Notes: generated from the letters alone by a model not told the origin. A stretch of 64,000 bases of DNA from Polaribacter sp. ALD11 (GCF_002831685.1 NZ_CP025119.1:1523001-1587000); one strand, 5' to 3'. Positions 25,447-34,441 are shown, counted from the first letter of the stretch. Program-made: numbers and translations.

Positions 25447-26751
25447 ATGGAACCAATATTTACAAATGATGCAATTGTTTTTGGTATTTTAATGCTCTCT
25501 TTAGGGTTCGTTTTTTACACAGAAAGTTTAAAAACTGGTTTTTGGCCTAAGTTTTACAAAATAGTACCAGGTTTATTTATGGCATATTTTATTCCTGCTA
25601 TTTTTACAACAGTTGGCATTATTTCTCCAGAATGGAAAACAACAAATGCTACAGGCGAAGTTGTAAGTAATTCTTCTCAATTATACTACGTTGCAAGTCG
25701 TTTTTTATTACCGGCTTCATTAGTTTTAATGACGTTAAGCATCGATTTAAAAGCAATTTTTAATTTGGGCTCTAAAGCATTAATTATGTTCTTTACAGGA
25801 ACTGTAGGTGTTATTATTGGTGGTCCTTTGGCTATTTTATTAATCTCTATTTTTTCTCCAGAAACCGTTGGTGGTGCAGATTTTGATGCTGTTTGGAGAG
25901 GACTTTCTACCTTAGCAGGAAGCTGGATTGGTGGTGGTGCAAACCAAACTGCTATGTTAGAAATCTACAAATACAATCCTGAAAAATACGGAGGAATGGT
26001 TATTGTAGATATTGTAATTGCAAATGTTTGGATGGCAATTTTACTAATAGGAATTGGTAGAAAAGATAAGATTAATAAATGGTTAAAAGCAGACACTTCT
26101 GCTATTGAAGAGCTAAAAGAAAAAGTAATCACTTTTACACAAAAAGTAAAAAGAAACCCTACTTTAACAGACTTCATGATTATGCTTTCAATTGCTTTCG
26201 GAACTGTTGGTTTTGGCCATTTTGCAGCAAAGTATTTAAGTGCATTTTTCTCTGAATTTGTAGCTTCTATTAACTCACAAACTTGGCGAAATGTATTTTC
26301 ATTTTTAGGCTCTGGTTTTTTCTGGTTAATTAGTATTTCTACCATTGTTGCGGTTATTTTATCTTACACAAAAGCGAAAAATTATGAAGGTGCAGGTGCA
26401 AGTAAATTAGGTAGCATTTTCATTTACATTCTAGTAGCAACTATTGGTATGAAAATGGACTTGAATCAGGCTTTTGAAAACCCTGGTTTAATAGCAATTG
26501 GCTTTGTTTGGATGACCATACATGCTCTTTTACTAATTCTTGTTGCTAAAATGATTAGAGCACCTTATTTCTTTTTAGCAGTTGGTAGTCAAGCAAACGT
26601 TGGTGGTGCAGCATCTGCACCAATTGTTGCACAAGCATTTCATCCTTCTTTAGCAAGTGTAGGTGTTTTATTAGCGGTTTTTGGCTATGCAATTGGTACT
26701 GTTGGCGCAATTTTGTGTACAATTTTAATGGAATTAGCTTCAACCATTTAA
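25447..26751 (+). CDS. DUF819 family integral membrane protein
   Basis: A 434-residue membrane protein with about 12 helices. It has glycine-rich helix breaks in STLAGSWIGGGANQTAMLEI and SQANVGGAASAPIVAQAFHP, arranged as two inverted halves, the typical layout of DUF819 (YjcL-like) proteins, which are predicted transporters related to 2-keto-3-deoxygluconate-type or sodium-linked carriers. Substrate not known. The pairing with an outer-membrane DUF2490 protein suggests uptake across both membranes, which is inference. Confidence 0.88.
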   Translation: MEPIFTNDAIVFGILMLSLGFVFYTESLKTGFWPKFYKIVPGLFMAYFIPAIFTTVGIISPEWKTTNATGEVVSNSSQLYYVASRFLLPASLVLMTLSIDLKAIFNLGSKALIMFFTGTVGVIIGGPLAILLISIFSPETVGGADFDAVWRGLSTLAGSWIGGGANQTAMLEIYKYNPEKYGGMVIVDIVIANVWMAILLIGIGRKDKINKWLKADTSAIEELKEKVITFTQKVKRNPTLTDFMIMLSIAFGTVGFGHFAAKYLSAFFSEFVASINSQTWRNVFSFLGSGFFWLISISTIVAVILSYTKAKNYEGAGASKLGSIFIYILVATIGMKMDLNQAFENPGLIAIGFVWMTIHALLLILVAKMIRAPYFFLAVGSQANVGGAASAPIVAQAFHPSLASVGVLLAVFGYAIGTVGAILCTILMELASTI

Positions 26752-26788
26752 AAAAATAAGGCATATTTGCAGACTAAATTTAGAATAA

Positions 26789-27493
26789 ATGAAGAAAATT
26801 ATAGCAGTTTTACTAGTATCAATTTTAATGATTGCCTGTTCCTCTAAGAAAGATGGGAATATGATTGTTGAAGGAAACATTAAAGGATTAAAAAAAGGAA
26901 CGTTATATCTTCAGAAAATGAATGATACTGCTTTGGTTTCTGTAGATTCTGTAACTGTTTTTGGTGATGGAAATTATAAATTAACAGACAATGTAGAATC
27001 TCCTGTAATGTACTATCTAACTTTTGATGGAAATACGACTGATAAAAGAATCTTGTTCTTTGGAAATAAAGGAACCATTACTATTAACGATAATATTGAT
27101 ATATTTGGATTTAATCCAGAAATTATAGGTTCCGAAAATCAATTGGTTTTAAATAATTTCATGAAAATTAATAATCAATTTAAAAATCAACGTTTAGAGT
27201 TCATCAAAAAAGAATTTGATGCTGTAAAATCTAAAGATGCAGATTTAATTGAGAAAGTACAAAATGATTTTAATAGAATGATTCGAAGAAAATATTTGTA
27301 CACAACTAATTTTGCTTTGAATAACCCAAACTCTGAAGCTGCACCTTATATTGCTTTAACAGAACTATACGATGCTAATATTAAATTACTAGACACGATA
27401 AACAACTCTTTATCTATAGATGTTAAAAAATCTATTTACGGGCAACGCTTAGATAAATTTATTGGTGATATTAAAGCTAAAGAAAATAAGTAA
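26789..27493 (+). CDS. DUF4369 lipoprotein
   Basis: A 234-residue lipoprotein with lipobox LMIA-C (Cys17). Residues 28-115 form the DUF4369 domain (IVEGNIKGLKKGTLYLQKMN, then VDSVTVFGDGNYKLTDNVES), a beta-sandwich commonly placed before a thioredoxin domain in Bacteroidetes. Here the C-terminal half is instead helical and no CxxC occurs, so this is a thioredoxin-less version. Role unknown; perhaps envelope redox or stress, by family association only. A strong terminator follows. Confidence 0.85.
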   Translation: MKKIIAVLLVSILMIACSSKKDGNMIVEGNIKGLKKGTLYLQKMNDTALVSVDSVTVFGDGNYKLTDNVESPVMYYLTFDGNTTDKRILFFGNKGTITINDNIDIFGFNPEIIGSENQLVLNNFMKINNQFKNQRLEFIKKEFDAVKSKDADLIEKVQNDFNRMIRRKYLYTTNFALNNPNSEAAPYIALTELYDANIKLLDTINNSLSIDVKKSIYGQRLDKFIGDIKAKENK

Positions 27494-27521
27494 TTAAGTT
27501 TATTTTCATAACACTATTAAG

Positions 27522-27553
27522 TATCCACTGGTTTTGCAGTGGATATTTTTTTT
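27522..27553. terminator. Terminator between convergent DUF4369 and DUF4442 genes
   Basis: Perfect stem ATCCACTG (27523-27530) / CAGTGGAT (27537-27544), loop GTTTTG, then eight or more Ts. The T run overlaps the stop of the convergent gene. Confidence 0.9.
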
Positions 27554-28004
27554 ACTTCACTTTTAAACTCCACTCAAAAGTAAATTTAGAGACCACCACT
27601 CCATCTTTATTTTTTCCTTCAGAAACTAAAATAACAACTTGCCCTTCACTTGTTTTAATCGATTCTTGAATTGCTTCTCTAATTTCATTTCCACCAGTAC
27701 AAGAAAAGAGGATTGTTCCTGTTGCTTTTTTAAAAAATTGTGCCTCTTGGCGTGTAACTAACATAGAAACTTTTCGTTTAGAATCGTCAATTGCTTTCAT
27801 CATTAAAATACCTGTTGGCATTTCTGCGGCCATTCCTTGAGCTGCCCAAAACATACTTTTAAACGGATTTTGATTTATCCATCTATGTTTTATAGAAACG
27901 ATAACTTCAGTATCTGTAATTGTAAGTACTCTAACTCCTCCAAAATATGCTAAAGGAAGCTTTATTAGATTAAAAAAATTGACTTTAAACGGTGTGAATT
28001 TCAT
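27552..28004 (-). CDS. DUF4442 hotdog-fold protein (thioesterase-like)
   Basis: A 150-residue protein with the hotdog-like layout of DUF4442: LPLAYFGGVRVLTITDTEVI, SIKHRWINQNPFKSMFWAAQ (the N-P-F-x-S-x-x-x-A pattern around the central helix) and a final strand VVVSKFTFEWSLK. The family is related to acyl-CoA thioesterases, but the catalytic acid cannot be assigned with certainty. Cytosolic and monocistronic. It is divergent from the DUF4870 gene. Confidence 0.85.
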   Translation of the reverse strand: MKFTPFKVNFFNLIKLPLAYFGGVRVLTITDTEVIVSIKHRWINQNPFKSMFWAAQGMAAEMPTGILMMKAIDDSKRKVSMLVTRQEAQFFKKATGTILFSCTGGNEIREAIQESIKTSEGQVVILVSEGKNKDGVVVSKFTFEWSLKVK

Positions 28005-28164
28005 TTTTATTAAGGTAAATAATTTTTATAAAAAACTATATCGAATGCAATATAGTTAAATAAATGACACAAAAACCTAATAAGAATAATAGATACAAAG
28101 CCTTTCCTCTTACTTTTTACCACGAATACAAATGTTAAATAAATGTTAAATATAGTACTATGCA

Positions 28165-28196
28165 TTGCACAATACCTTTTATAAGATATATATTTG
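28165..28196 (+). promoter_or_regulatory. Bacteroidetes-type promoter of the DUF4870-PadR-PspC operon
   Basis: TTG at 28165-28167 and TATATTTG at 28189-28196, spacing 21, 30 bases upstream of the DUF4870 start. Upstream, ATGTTAAATAAATGTTAAATA-like direct repeats (AAATGTTAAATA around 28131-28152) may be a regulator site. Confidence 0.6.
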
Positions 28197-28226
28197 CATA
28201 AGAAAGTATTATACACTTTATAAATT

Positions 28227-28658
28227 ATGAAACAAAACAATCAAAACACCAACGCCTTTTTAATACATATTTCTGCATTTGCAGGTTTTATATTCCCTTT
28301 TGGTCATATAATTACACCACTTATTGCGTGGCAAACTTTAAAAGAAAGAAGTCCGTTTTTAGATGAACAGGGCAAGGAAGCTGTAAACTTCAATTTAAGT
28401 TACACCTTATACTCTTTTATTTTAACGCTTACATTTATTCCGTTTGCACTCGGCACTTTTTTTAGAAACTTTAATAATTTTGATAATTTCCACATGGATT
28501 TTGATTTTAACACCAATAATATTTTAGGTTTTATTGGTTTTGGAACTGCAACAGGAATTATCTATTTAGTAGGAATTGCTTTGGTAATAATTGCTTCGTT
28601 AAAAGCAAAAGAAGGAGAGAATTATAAATATCCTTTTACCATAAAATTTATAAAATAA
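28227..28658 (+). CDS. DUF4870 (Tic20-like) membrane protein
   Basis: A 143-residue protein with about four hydrophobic helices. It has the DUF4870 pattern: HISAFAGFIFPFGHIITPLI, then WQTLKERSPFLDEQGKEAVN, then helices ending IVIASLKAKEGENYKYPFTI. The family is a small inner-membrane protein of unknown function, often located with PspC and PadR genes in Bacteroidetes, as here. It is the first gene of a probable operon and ends 10 bases before the PadR start. Confidence 0.88.
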   Translation: MKQNNQNTNAFLIHISAFAGFIFPFGHIITPLIAWQTLKERSPFLDEQGKEAVNFNLSYTLYSFILTLTFIPFALGTFFRNFNNFDNFHMDFDFNTNNILGFIGFGTATGIIYLVGIALVIIASLKAKEGENYKYPFTIKFIK

Positions 28659-28668
28659 ACCAGAATAC

Positions 28669-29013
28669 ATGAAGATAGAAAACACAAAAGCACAAATGAG
28701 AAAAGGTGTTTTAGAGTACTGTATCTTATCCATCTTAAAAAATGGAGATGCATATACTTCTGAAATTCTTTCGACACTAAAAAGTGCAGAAATGATTGTG
28801 GTTGAAGGAACCATTTATCCGTTATTAACGCGTTTAAAAAACGCAGGATTATTAACATATAGATGGGAAGAGTCAACCTCAGGACCACCAAGAAAATACT
28901 ATGTTTTAACCGAAAACGGAGTCCTGTTTATAAAAGAATTAGACAAAACATGGGGTAATTTAGTAAACGCAGTTAACCAAGTAATTAGCACAAAACCAAC
29001 TTCAGATGAATAA
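28669..29013 (+). CDS. PadR-family transcriptional regulator
   Basis: A 114-residue winged-helix protein: MRKGVLEYCILSILKNGDAY opens the PadR domain, the recognition helix region is in VVEGTIYPLLTRLKNAGLLT, and the wing is TSGPPRKYYVLTENG. The short C-terminal helix marks the compact PadR-s2 subtype. It overlaps the PspC gene by 8 bases. A likely role is repression of its own operon (DUF4870-PadR-PspC-DUF2807) until an envelope signal is sensed; this is inference from arrangement. Confidence 0.92.
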   Translation: MKIENTKAQMRKGVLEYCILSILKNGDAYTSEILSTLKSAEMIVVEGTIYPLLTRLKNAGLLTYRWEESTSGPPRKYYVLTENGVLFIKELDKTWGNLVNAVNQVISTKPTSDE

Positions 29014-30682
29014 GACAATAAATATTAACTTAGGCGGATTTTTCTTCCACATAGACGAAATTGCCTACCAAAAATTAAGAAGATACTTAGAATCTATTTC
29101 TAAATCTTTAAGCGAAGACCCACAAGGAAAAAACGAAATTATCGCAGATATAGAAGCACGTATTAGCGAGCTTTTGTCAGAAAAAATTACAGACGCTAGA
29201 CAAGTTGTAAATGAAAGCGATATCGAAGATATTATTGTAATTATGGGCCAACCAGAAGATTATACAGAAGCAGAAGAAGCGTATTCAGATGCTAGTTATT
29301 CTTATACAAGAAACAGTTCTTCTGGAAAAAAGTTATTTAGAGATGGCGATGATAAGTTTTTAGGAGGTGTTGCTTCTGGTATTGCTCATTATTTTGATAT
29401 CGACACTATTTGGATTCGTTTGGGGTTATTAGCCTTATTTTTCGGAGCAGGGTTTGGAATTCTTTTGTACATAATTCTTTGGATTTTGTTACCTGAAGCT
29501 AAAACTACTGCAGAAAAATTACAGATGGAAGGAGAACCCGTAAACATCGATAACATTGAAAAAAAGATTCGTAAAGAGTTTACAAATGTTTCAGAAAATG
29601 TTAGAAATGTAGCAAACCAAGCTTCAGAAAAATTTAAAGATGGCGCAAATGAGTTTTCAGAAAAAATGAATCAAACTTTTTCAGCAAAGACAAAAAAAAA
29701 TAACGGCTTACAAGATTTTTTAAATGCTATTGGTAAAATTATTCTTGTCTTCTTTAAAATTTTAGGGAAATTTATAGGAGTAATTTTAGTATTTGTAGCT
29801 GCTGCTGTTATTTTATCTCTAATTGTTGGAGGGTTTTCTGTTGGAAGTTTAGAATTTTTAAATATTGATAGCAACTTTATAAGTTATCCACAATTTTTCT
29901 ACGAAGCAACTTTACCTAGATGGCTATTAACGCTTTCTATTTTTACTTTAGTTGGAATTCCGTTTTTAGTATTGTTTGTTTTAGGACTTAGAATTTTATC
30001 TAGCAACGTAAAACAATTTAGTAAAGCCACCTCTTTAACGCTATTAGGAATTTGGATTATCGCTTTATTAACAATCATATTTACTGGAATAGAATTCGGA
30101 GCAACACATGCAAATTATGGTAAACATGTTGAAAAAAACACTTTAAATATTGCTAAAAACGACACACTTGTTTTAAAAATGCAAAATGACGACACTATTT
30201 ATTATCAGCATAACTTAAGAAGAACTTCTAGAAAACACGAAGTGGAAATTGATAATAAACAATTTGTTTATACAAATGATGTTCGTTTAGATATAAAAAA
30301 GAGCAATTCTGGTACTGCATACATTGTTGTGCAAAAAGAATCTTATGGAAGCAGCAGTGTAAAAGCAAGTAAAAACGCTGAGAAAATTCAATATAAATAC
30401 ACCATTAAAGACAATGAAATAATTTTAGATGCTTTCTTTTTATCTGATATAAAAAACATTTTTAAAGATGAAGAAATAGACATTACTATTTTTATACCAG
30501 AAACAACCAATGTTTATTTTGATTATTCTGTAAAGACCTTTTTAAATGATGTTAAAAATGAGACTAGAATTGATGACAGAGACATGGTCAATCAACACTT
30601 TATAATGACAGATAAAACATTAAAGTGTACAGATTGCATACAAGAAATTGAAGAAAACGATATAGACGAAAAAACTATTTAA
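29006..30682 (+). CDS. PspC-domain membrane protein
   Basis: A 558-residue protein. Residues 1-95 form a helical N-terminal domain typical of Bacteroidetes PspC proteins. The PspC domain follows: KLFRDGDDKFLGGVASGIAH, YFDIDTIWIRLGLLALFF and an IILWILLPEA helix. An amphipathic stretch (about residues 190-230) precedes three more membrane helices, and the C-terminal 190 residues are an extracytoplasmic beta domain. PspC in proteobacteria senses membrane damage with PspB; here it is coupled to PadR. It overlaps padR by 8 bases. Confidence 0.9.
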   Translation: MNKTININLGGFFFHIDEIAYQKLRRYLESISKSLSEDPQGKNEIIADIEARISELLSEKITDARQVVNESDIEDIIVIMGQPEDYTEAEEAYSDASYSYTRNSSSGKKLFRDGDDKFLGGVASGIAHYFDIDTIWIRLGLLALFFGAGFGILLYIILWILLPEAKTTAEKLQMEGEPVNIDNIEKKIRKEFTNVSENVRNVANQASEKFKDGANEFSEKMNQTFSAKTKKNNGLQDFLNAIGKIILVFFKILGKFIGVILVFVAAAVILSLIVGGFSVGSLEFLNIDSNFISYPQFFYEATLPRWLLTLSIFTLVGIPFLVLFVLGLRILSSNVKQFSKATSLTLLGIWIIALLTIIFTGIEFGATHANYGKHVEKNTLNIAKNDTLVLKMQNDDTIYYQHNLRRTSRKHEVEIDNKQFVYTNDVRLDIKKSNSGTAYIVVQKESYGSSSVKASKNAEKIQYKYTIKDNEIILDAFFLSDIKNIFKDEEIDITIFIPETTNVYFDYSVKTFLNDVKNETRIDDRDMVNQHFIMTDKTLKCTDCIQEIEENDIDEKTI

Positions 30683-30719
30683 TACAATTCAACCTAAAGA
30701 AACAACAACTGAGCAACCA

Positions 30720-30765
30720 AATTTAGATCGTTTGCGTCTATTAAAAGATATTTACGATCTAAATT
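30720..30765. promoter_or_regulatory. 12-bp perfect inverted repeat ahead of the DUF2807 gene
   Basis: AATTTAGATCGT (30720-30731) and ACGATCTAAATT (30754-30765) are exact reverse complements around a 22-base spacer, ending 12 bases before the DUF2807 start. No T run follows, so a simple terminator is unlikely. It could be an operator, an RNA stem hiding the start region, or a processing site that separates the two messages. Confidence 0.65.
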
Positions 30766-30777
30766 GAAACCAACATC

Positions 30778-31503
30778 ATGAAAAAATCAATCAACCAATT
30801 TTTAATAGTTCTTTTTATAGCAACCATTTTTACCTCTTGTGGCGTAGACATGCTAAATAAAGTGAACGGCAACAGAAATGTTGTAGTAAAAGAACGCAAA
30901 CCACAAGACAATTTTTCAGGTATAAAAGTAAGTACAGGAATCGATTTATATATTAGTCAAGGAAACAAAAACGCTATTACAGTAGAGGCTGATGAAAATT
31001 TACACGATCTAATTATTACAGAAGTAAATGATGGTGTTCTAAAAATATATACAGATAAAAATATTTGGAGAGCCAAAGCAAGAAAGGTATATGTTACTGT
31101 AGAAAACCTTACCCTTTTAAAGGCAACAAGTGGAAGCGATGTGTATAGCGAAACAAGTATAAAAACAAATGAAATTTCTATTAGCGCAACAAGTGGTGCA
31201 GATATTAAAATTGAAGTGGAAGCAGAAAGTGTAGAGACAAACGCTACAAGTGGCTCTGATATTGAAATTTATGGAACAACAGTAAATCACGCCTCTAACG
31301 CAACAAGTGGAAGTTCTATTGATGCATATAATTTAAAAAGCGAAAATGTTATTGTAAAAGCAACAAGTGGTGCAGACATAAATATTTACGCATCTAAAAA
31401 AATTGATGCAAAAGCAACAAGTGGTGGAGATGTAGATTTTAAAGGAAACCCAACAACGGTAAACAAAAAATCTTCTTCTGGCGGAAGCGTTTCTAAAGAT
31501 TAA
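30778..31503 (+). CDS. DUF2807 (head GIN) lipoprotein with beta-helix repeats
   Basis: A 241-residue lipoprotein with lipobox IFTS-C (Cys21). After a VKERKPQDNFSGIKVSTGID lead-in, the mature part is a beta-helix-like domain made of repeats whose turns read ATSGSD, ATSGAD, ATSGSD, ATSGSS, ATSGAD and ATSGGD, spaced roughly 14-22 residues apart. The encoding DNA repeats a GCAACAAGTGG core. This matches the head-GIN/DUF2807 family, frequent beside PspC and PadR genes. It probably sits on the periplasmic face as a structural or sensing element; no catalytic residues are visible. Confidence 0.88.
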   Translation: MKKSINQFLIVLFIATIFTSCGVDMLNKVNGNRNVVVKERKPQDNFSGIKVSTGIDLYISQGNKNAITVEADENLHDLIITEVNDGVLKIYTDKNIWRAKARKVYVTVENLTLLKATSGSDVYSETSIKTNEISISATSGADIKIEVEAESVETNATSGSDIEIYGTTVNHASNATSGSSIDAYNLKSENVIVKATSGADINIYASKKIDAKATSGGDVDFKGNPTTVNKKSSSGGSVSKD

Positions 31504-31576
31504 AAAAAGAGCAACCAACCAAAAGTAATGATTTATTTGTGTCATAAAAGCCTAAATAATTTGTAAAAAATAAACT

Positions 31577-32080
31577 ATGAATTCATTCTTAGAACCGTTT
31601 AGAAATTCTCTCATTTTTAAAATTTTAATGGCAATTGTCTTGTTTCTATATACTTGGGTTACAAGTGCACAGGTAAATGAGATACCTAGTTATAAAGTAT
31701 CAAATATTGAGATGCACAAAGAGATTGTAAAAATGGATAGCATTTATTTTACAGCTTATAATACTTGCGACTTAAAAACTCAAGCTTCTTTGTATGATGA
31801 TGATCTAGAATTCTTTCATGATAAAGGAGGTTTGTCTACTGATAAAAAAGAGCTTTTAAAATCCTTAAAAGAGAATATTTGTAATAAAGTTACAAGAACA
31901 CTTATTAAAGGGAGTGTAGAAGTATACCCTATAAATAATTACGGTGCAATTCAAATTGGATATCATAAATTTTATAACAAACAAGAACCAAATGCAATTG
32001 CTATTCCTAGTAAGTTTATTGTTGTTTGGAAAAAAGAGAATGAAAATTGGAAAATGACTAAAGTAATTAGTCTTCATTAA
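31577..32080 (+). CDS. NTF2-like (DUF4440/SnoaL-type) secreted protein
   Basis: A 167-residue protein with an N-terminal hydrophobic signal or anchor (about residues 14-32, then AQ). The mature part is an NTF2-fold cone: FTAYNTCDLKTQASLYDDDL, FFHDKGGLSTDKKELLKSLK and a last strand FIVVWKKENENWKMTKVI. Members bind small ligands or act on unknown substrates. It follows the DUF2807 gene by 73 bases on the same strand and could be part of the same transcript. Two hairpins follow. Confidence 0.8.
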   Translation: MNSFLEPFRNSLIFKILMAIVLFLYTWVTSAQVNEIPSYKVSNIEMHKEIVKMDSIYFTAYNTCDLKTQASLYDDDLEFFHDKGGLSTDKKELLKSLKENICNKVTRTLIKGSVEVYPINNYGAIQIGYHKFYNKQEPNAIAIPSKFIVVWKKENENWKMTKVISLH

Positions 32081-32151
32081 AAAATATAAAATTATTAGAA
32101 AGCTAACTTCTAATATAGTTACTAATACTTGGTTTTATTAGTTTACTTGGT

Positions 32152-32188
32152 AAGACGCTGTTTTGTAAAAAACAGCGCTTACTTTTTC
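32152..32188 (+). terminator. Terminator after the NTF2-like gene
   Basis: Stem AAG(A)CGCTGTTTT (32152-32164) / AAAACAGCGCTT (32169-32180) with a 4-base loop, followed by ACTTTTTC. Belongs to the plus-strand transcript. Confidence 0.75.
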
Positions 32189-32214
32189 AATTAAAATTTA
32201 ATACTACAAAACAG

Positions 32215-32244
32215 AAAAACCTGAATTATACAATTCAGGTTTTT
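32215..32244. terminator. Bidirectional terminator before the TPR gene
   Basis: A 13-base perfect stem AAAAACCTGAATT (32215-32227) / AATTCAGGTTTTT (32232-32244), loop ATAC. It lies between convergent genes and has T tails in both directions, most relevant to the minus-strand TPR gene. Confidence 0.9.
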
Positions 32245-32269
32245 AATTTTTATATACAGTAGAAAGTAA

Positions 32270-33640
32270 TTATTCTATCGCTTTTTTATAATTTGTCAAT
32301 AGCTTTTGCACAGCTACATTATCATAAACAGATGGGTATAGTTCGTTTAGAATCATATGGTACTCATAATCTATCTTCATTCCTTTAATTAAATGAGTTA
32401 AAGCATATTTCTCTTTATTCAGTATAAAAAATAAACCAACCAACCTGTACTCTATTTCGGCAAAATTTTTATGCAGTTTCTGAGCTTCTAACAAAACTTT
32501 TAAAGCATCATTAAACTCACCTAAGAAAGACAAAACATCTGTTAAACCTATGTAAATTTCTGGAGAAGTATCGCCTAGTTTCAAACAGCTATTAAAACCT
32601 ATAACGGCTTCTTCAAAAAAGCTTAACTTTAAATTTATCTCTGCATAACGCCTCCAATACAAAGCATTATCCTCATCAATCTTTAAAGCTTTTGCAAGGT
32701 AATATGCTGCTTTTTGATAATGCTCTTGCTCGAAATATAAATTGGTTAACAAAATCCACCCTTTATCTAACAAAGGGTCTTCATGAACCGCTTTTTTATA
32801 ATTAGAAACAGCTGCTTCTAATTTCTCTAATTTTTCATAACATTCTCCAATTCTTATGTACACGTATGCCGTAGGATCATCTAATTCTATAGTAATTAAA
32901 TAATTATCTATCGCATCTTGGTAATTGCCTAATTGTTCTAACGTTTTTGCCTTTTCTAAGTAACCACCTAAAAAAGATTCATCAATTAAAACAGCATAAT
33001 CAAAAGCAATTAAAGCCTCTTTATAGTTTTCTAAAACAAAATATTGCCTTCCTAATTGATGCCACGCGACCTCGCAATATGGATTTTTATCTATGTATGA
33101 GTTTAAATAATTGATAGCTTCTTCATGTTCTTTCTGCATATCGAAACAATACACAATATTATAAAGCGCAGAATAGTCTTCGTAATCTGCTTCAATACAA
33201 TTTGCAAAGTTTATTCGTGCATTTCTAAAGTCATCTAAATACAAATATTCCATTCCCATTAAAGACCAAACATCTATCTTATCATCTGTAAAAGTAAGTG
33301 CTTTTTCTAGGTTTAAAATTGCTTCTTTATGAAAACCTTTTTTAGAATCTATGGTTGCTTTTTGAATAAAAACTTCATCATTATTGGGTGAAGAAAGTTC
33401 AATTTTCTTCAACAAAACAGACGCCTTATCAACTTCATTTTCAATCAAATGTAACTCTACCATTAACAACCTTAAGTCAATAGATTCTGGGTGTTGTTCT
33501 AACCCCAATTTTATTGCTTTTTTTGCTAAAGATGTTTTACCAACATCTAAATAATGTACAATGATTTCTTCAAACTCAACCAAATCAAAAAAATAGATAT
33601 TGTTGGTTTTAAGCATGGATTCAAATTTTAATAGAGACAT
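32270..33640 (-). CDS. Tetratricopeptide-repeat protein
   Basis: A 456-residue protein made of about eleven tandem TPR units of 34 residues, for example YREYFVLENYKEALIAFDYA-like segments and DPTAYVYIRIGECYEKLEKL. Positions of the small and aromatic residues (W-L-G-Y-A-F-A-P pattern) are recognisable throughout. No signal peptide, so it is probably cytosolic and a protein-interaction scaffold. A close relative occurs in many Flavobacteriaceae next to pyrR/pyrB, from recall. Alone on the minus strand; no enzymatic domain. Confidence 0.9.
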   Translation of the reverse strand: MSLLKFESMLKTNNIYFFDLVEFEEIIVHYLDVGKTSLAKKAIKLGLEQHPESIDLRLLMVELHLIENEVDKASVLLKKIELSSPNNDEVFIQKATIDSKKGFHKEAILNLEKALTFTDDKIDVWSLMGMEYLYLDDFRNARINFANCIEADYEDYSALYNIVYCFDMQKEHEEAINYLNSYIDKNPYCEVAWHQLGRQYFVLENYKEALIAFDYAVLIDESFLGGYLEKAKTLEQLGNYQDAIDNYLITIELDDPTAYVYIRIGECYEKLEKLEAAVSNYKKAVHEDPLLDKGWILLTNLYFEQEHYQKAAYYLAKALKIDEDNALYWRRYAEINLKLSFFEEAVIGFNSCLKLGDTSPEIYIGLTDVLSFLGEFNDALKVLLEAQKLHKNFAEIEYRLVGLFFILNKEKYALTHLIKGMKIDYEYHMILNELYPSVYDNVAVQKLLTNYKKAIE

Positions 33641-33763
33641 AACTATGATATTTGAATTAGTAGATTAAAGGTACTGTAACTCTTTTACTCTATATAGAAT
33701 TGCTCTTTTTGTTTTCAACAATTTAATTAACAAAAAAGCGTATTTTATTTAGCCTTAAATAAT

Positions 33764-33794
33764 TTTGTGCATACATAAATTTACGCTAATTTTG
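33764..33794 (+). promoter_or_regulatory. Consensus Bacteroidetes promoter of the pyrR operon
   Basis: TTTG (33764-33767), 19-base spacer, TAATTTTG (33787-33794): an exact fit to TTTG-N19-TAnnTTTG. Predicted transcript start is near 33800, leaving a leader of about 30 bases, too short for a PyrR-bound attenuator. Confidence 0.7.
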
Positions 33795-33832
33795 ATTTTC
33801 AATAACTATCATCTTAAATTGGTAGCATTCTT

Positions 33833-34372
33833 ATGAGCAGAAAAACCTTATTGAACTCAAAAGATATTGAAATTATTCTTCATCGATTGGCTTGTGAGCT
33901 AATTGAAAACCATAATGATTTTTCTAATACTGTTTTAATTGGTTTACAACCTAGAGGTTCTTATTTAGCCAATAGATTAGCCAATTTATTAAAAACAGAT
34001 TACAATATTAAAAACTTAGAATTAGGTCTTTTAGATATTACTTTTTATAGGGATGATTTTAGAAGAAAAGAGACTCCTTTAGCAGCAGAAACTACAGAGA
34101 TGAATTTTCTTGTTGAAGATAAAAAAGTTGTTATAATTGATGATGTTTTATTCTCTGGAAGAAGTATTAGAGCTGCATTAACTGCAATTCAATCTTACGG
34201 AAGACCAGAAAGTATTGAATTATTAGTTTTAATAGACAGACGTTTTAGTAGGCATTTACCAATTCAGCCAAATTATAGAGGTAGACAAGTAGATGCAATT
34301 AATGAGGAAAGAGTTTTAGTAACTTGGAAAGAAACTCATGAAAAAGATGCTGTTTTTATAGAACTTAAATAA
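33833..34372 (+). CDS. pyrR: PyrR-like uracil phosphoribosyltransferase/regulator
   Basis: A 179-residue type I phosphoribosyltransferase. The PRPP-binding loop VVIIDDVLFSGRS (residues 99-111) is intact, and the N-terminal LIGLQPRGSYLANRLAN and DITFYRDDFRRKE segments match PyrR rather than other phosphoribosyltransferases. PyrR makes UMP from uracil and PRPP and, in Gram-positives, attenuates pyr mRNA. No anti-terminator pair is visible in the short leader here, so only the enzymatic role is supported. It precedes pyrB by 69 bases. Confidence 0.93.
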   Translation: MSRKTLLNSKDIEIILHRLACELIENHNDFSNTVLIGLQPRGSYLANRLANLLKTDYNIKNLELGLLDITFYRDDFRRKETPLAAETTEMNFLVEDKKVVIIDDVLFSGRSIRAALTAIQSYGRPESIELLVLIDRRFSRHLPIQPNYRGRQVDAINEERVLVTWKETHEKDAVFIELK

Positions 34373-34441
34373 TTCTTTCAAAAATATTTTAAAAGAAAAA
34401 ATGAAGAAGAATAAACAAATATCTAACTTAAAAACGTTGAT

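Noticed and set aside
25965..26345. A 126-codon minus-strand frame inside the DUF819 gene
   Set aside because: The transmembrane gene on the plus strand explains the region; the antisense frame has no features.
31129..31435. The GCAACAAGTGG repeat as a CRISPR or tandem DNA repeat
   Set aside because: The copies are in-frame codons of the ATSG turns in the DUF2807 beta helix, with uneven spacing; no spacer structure.
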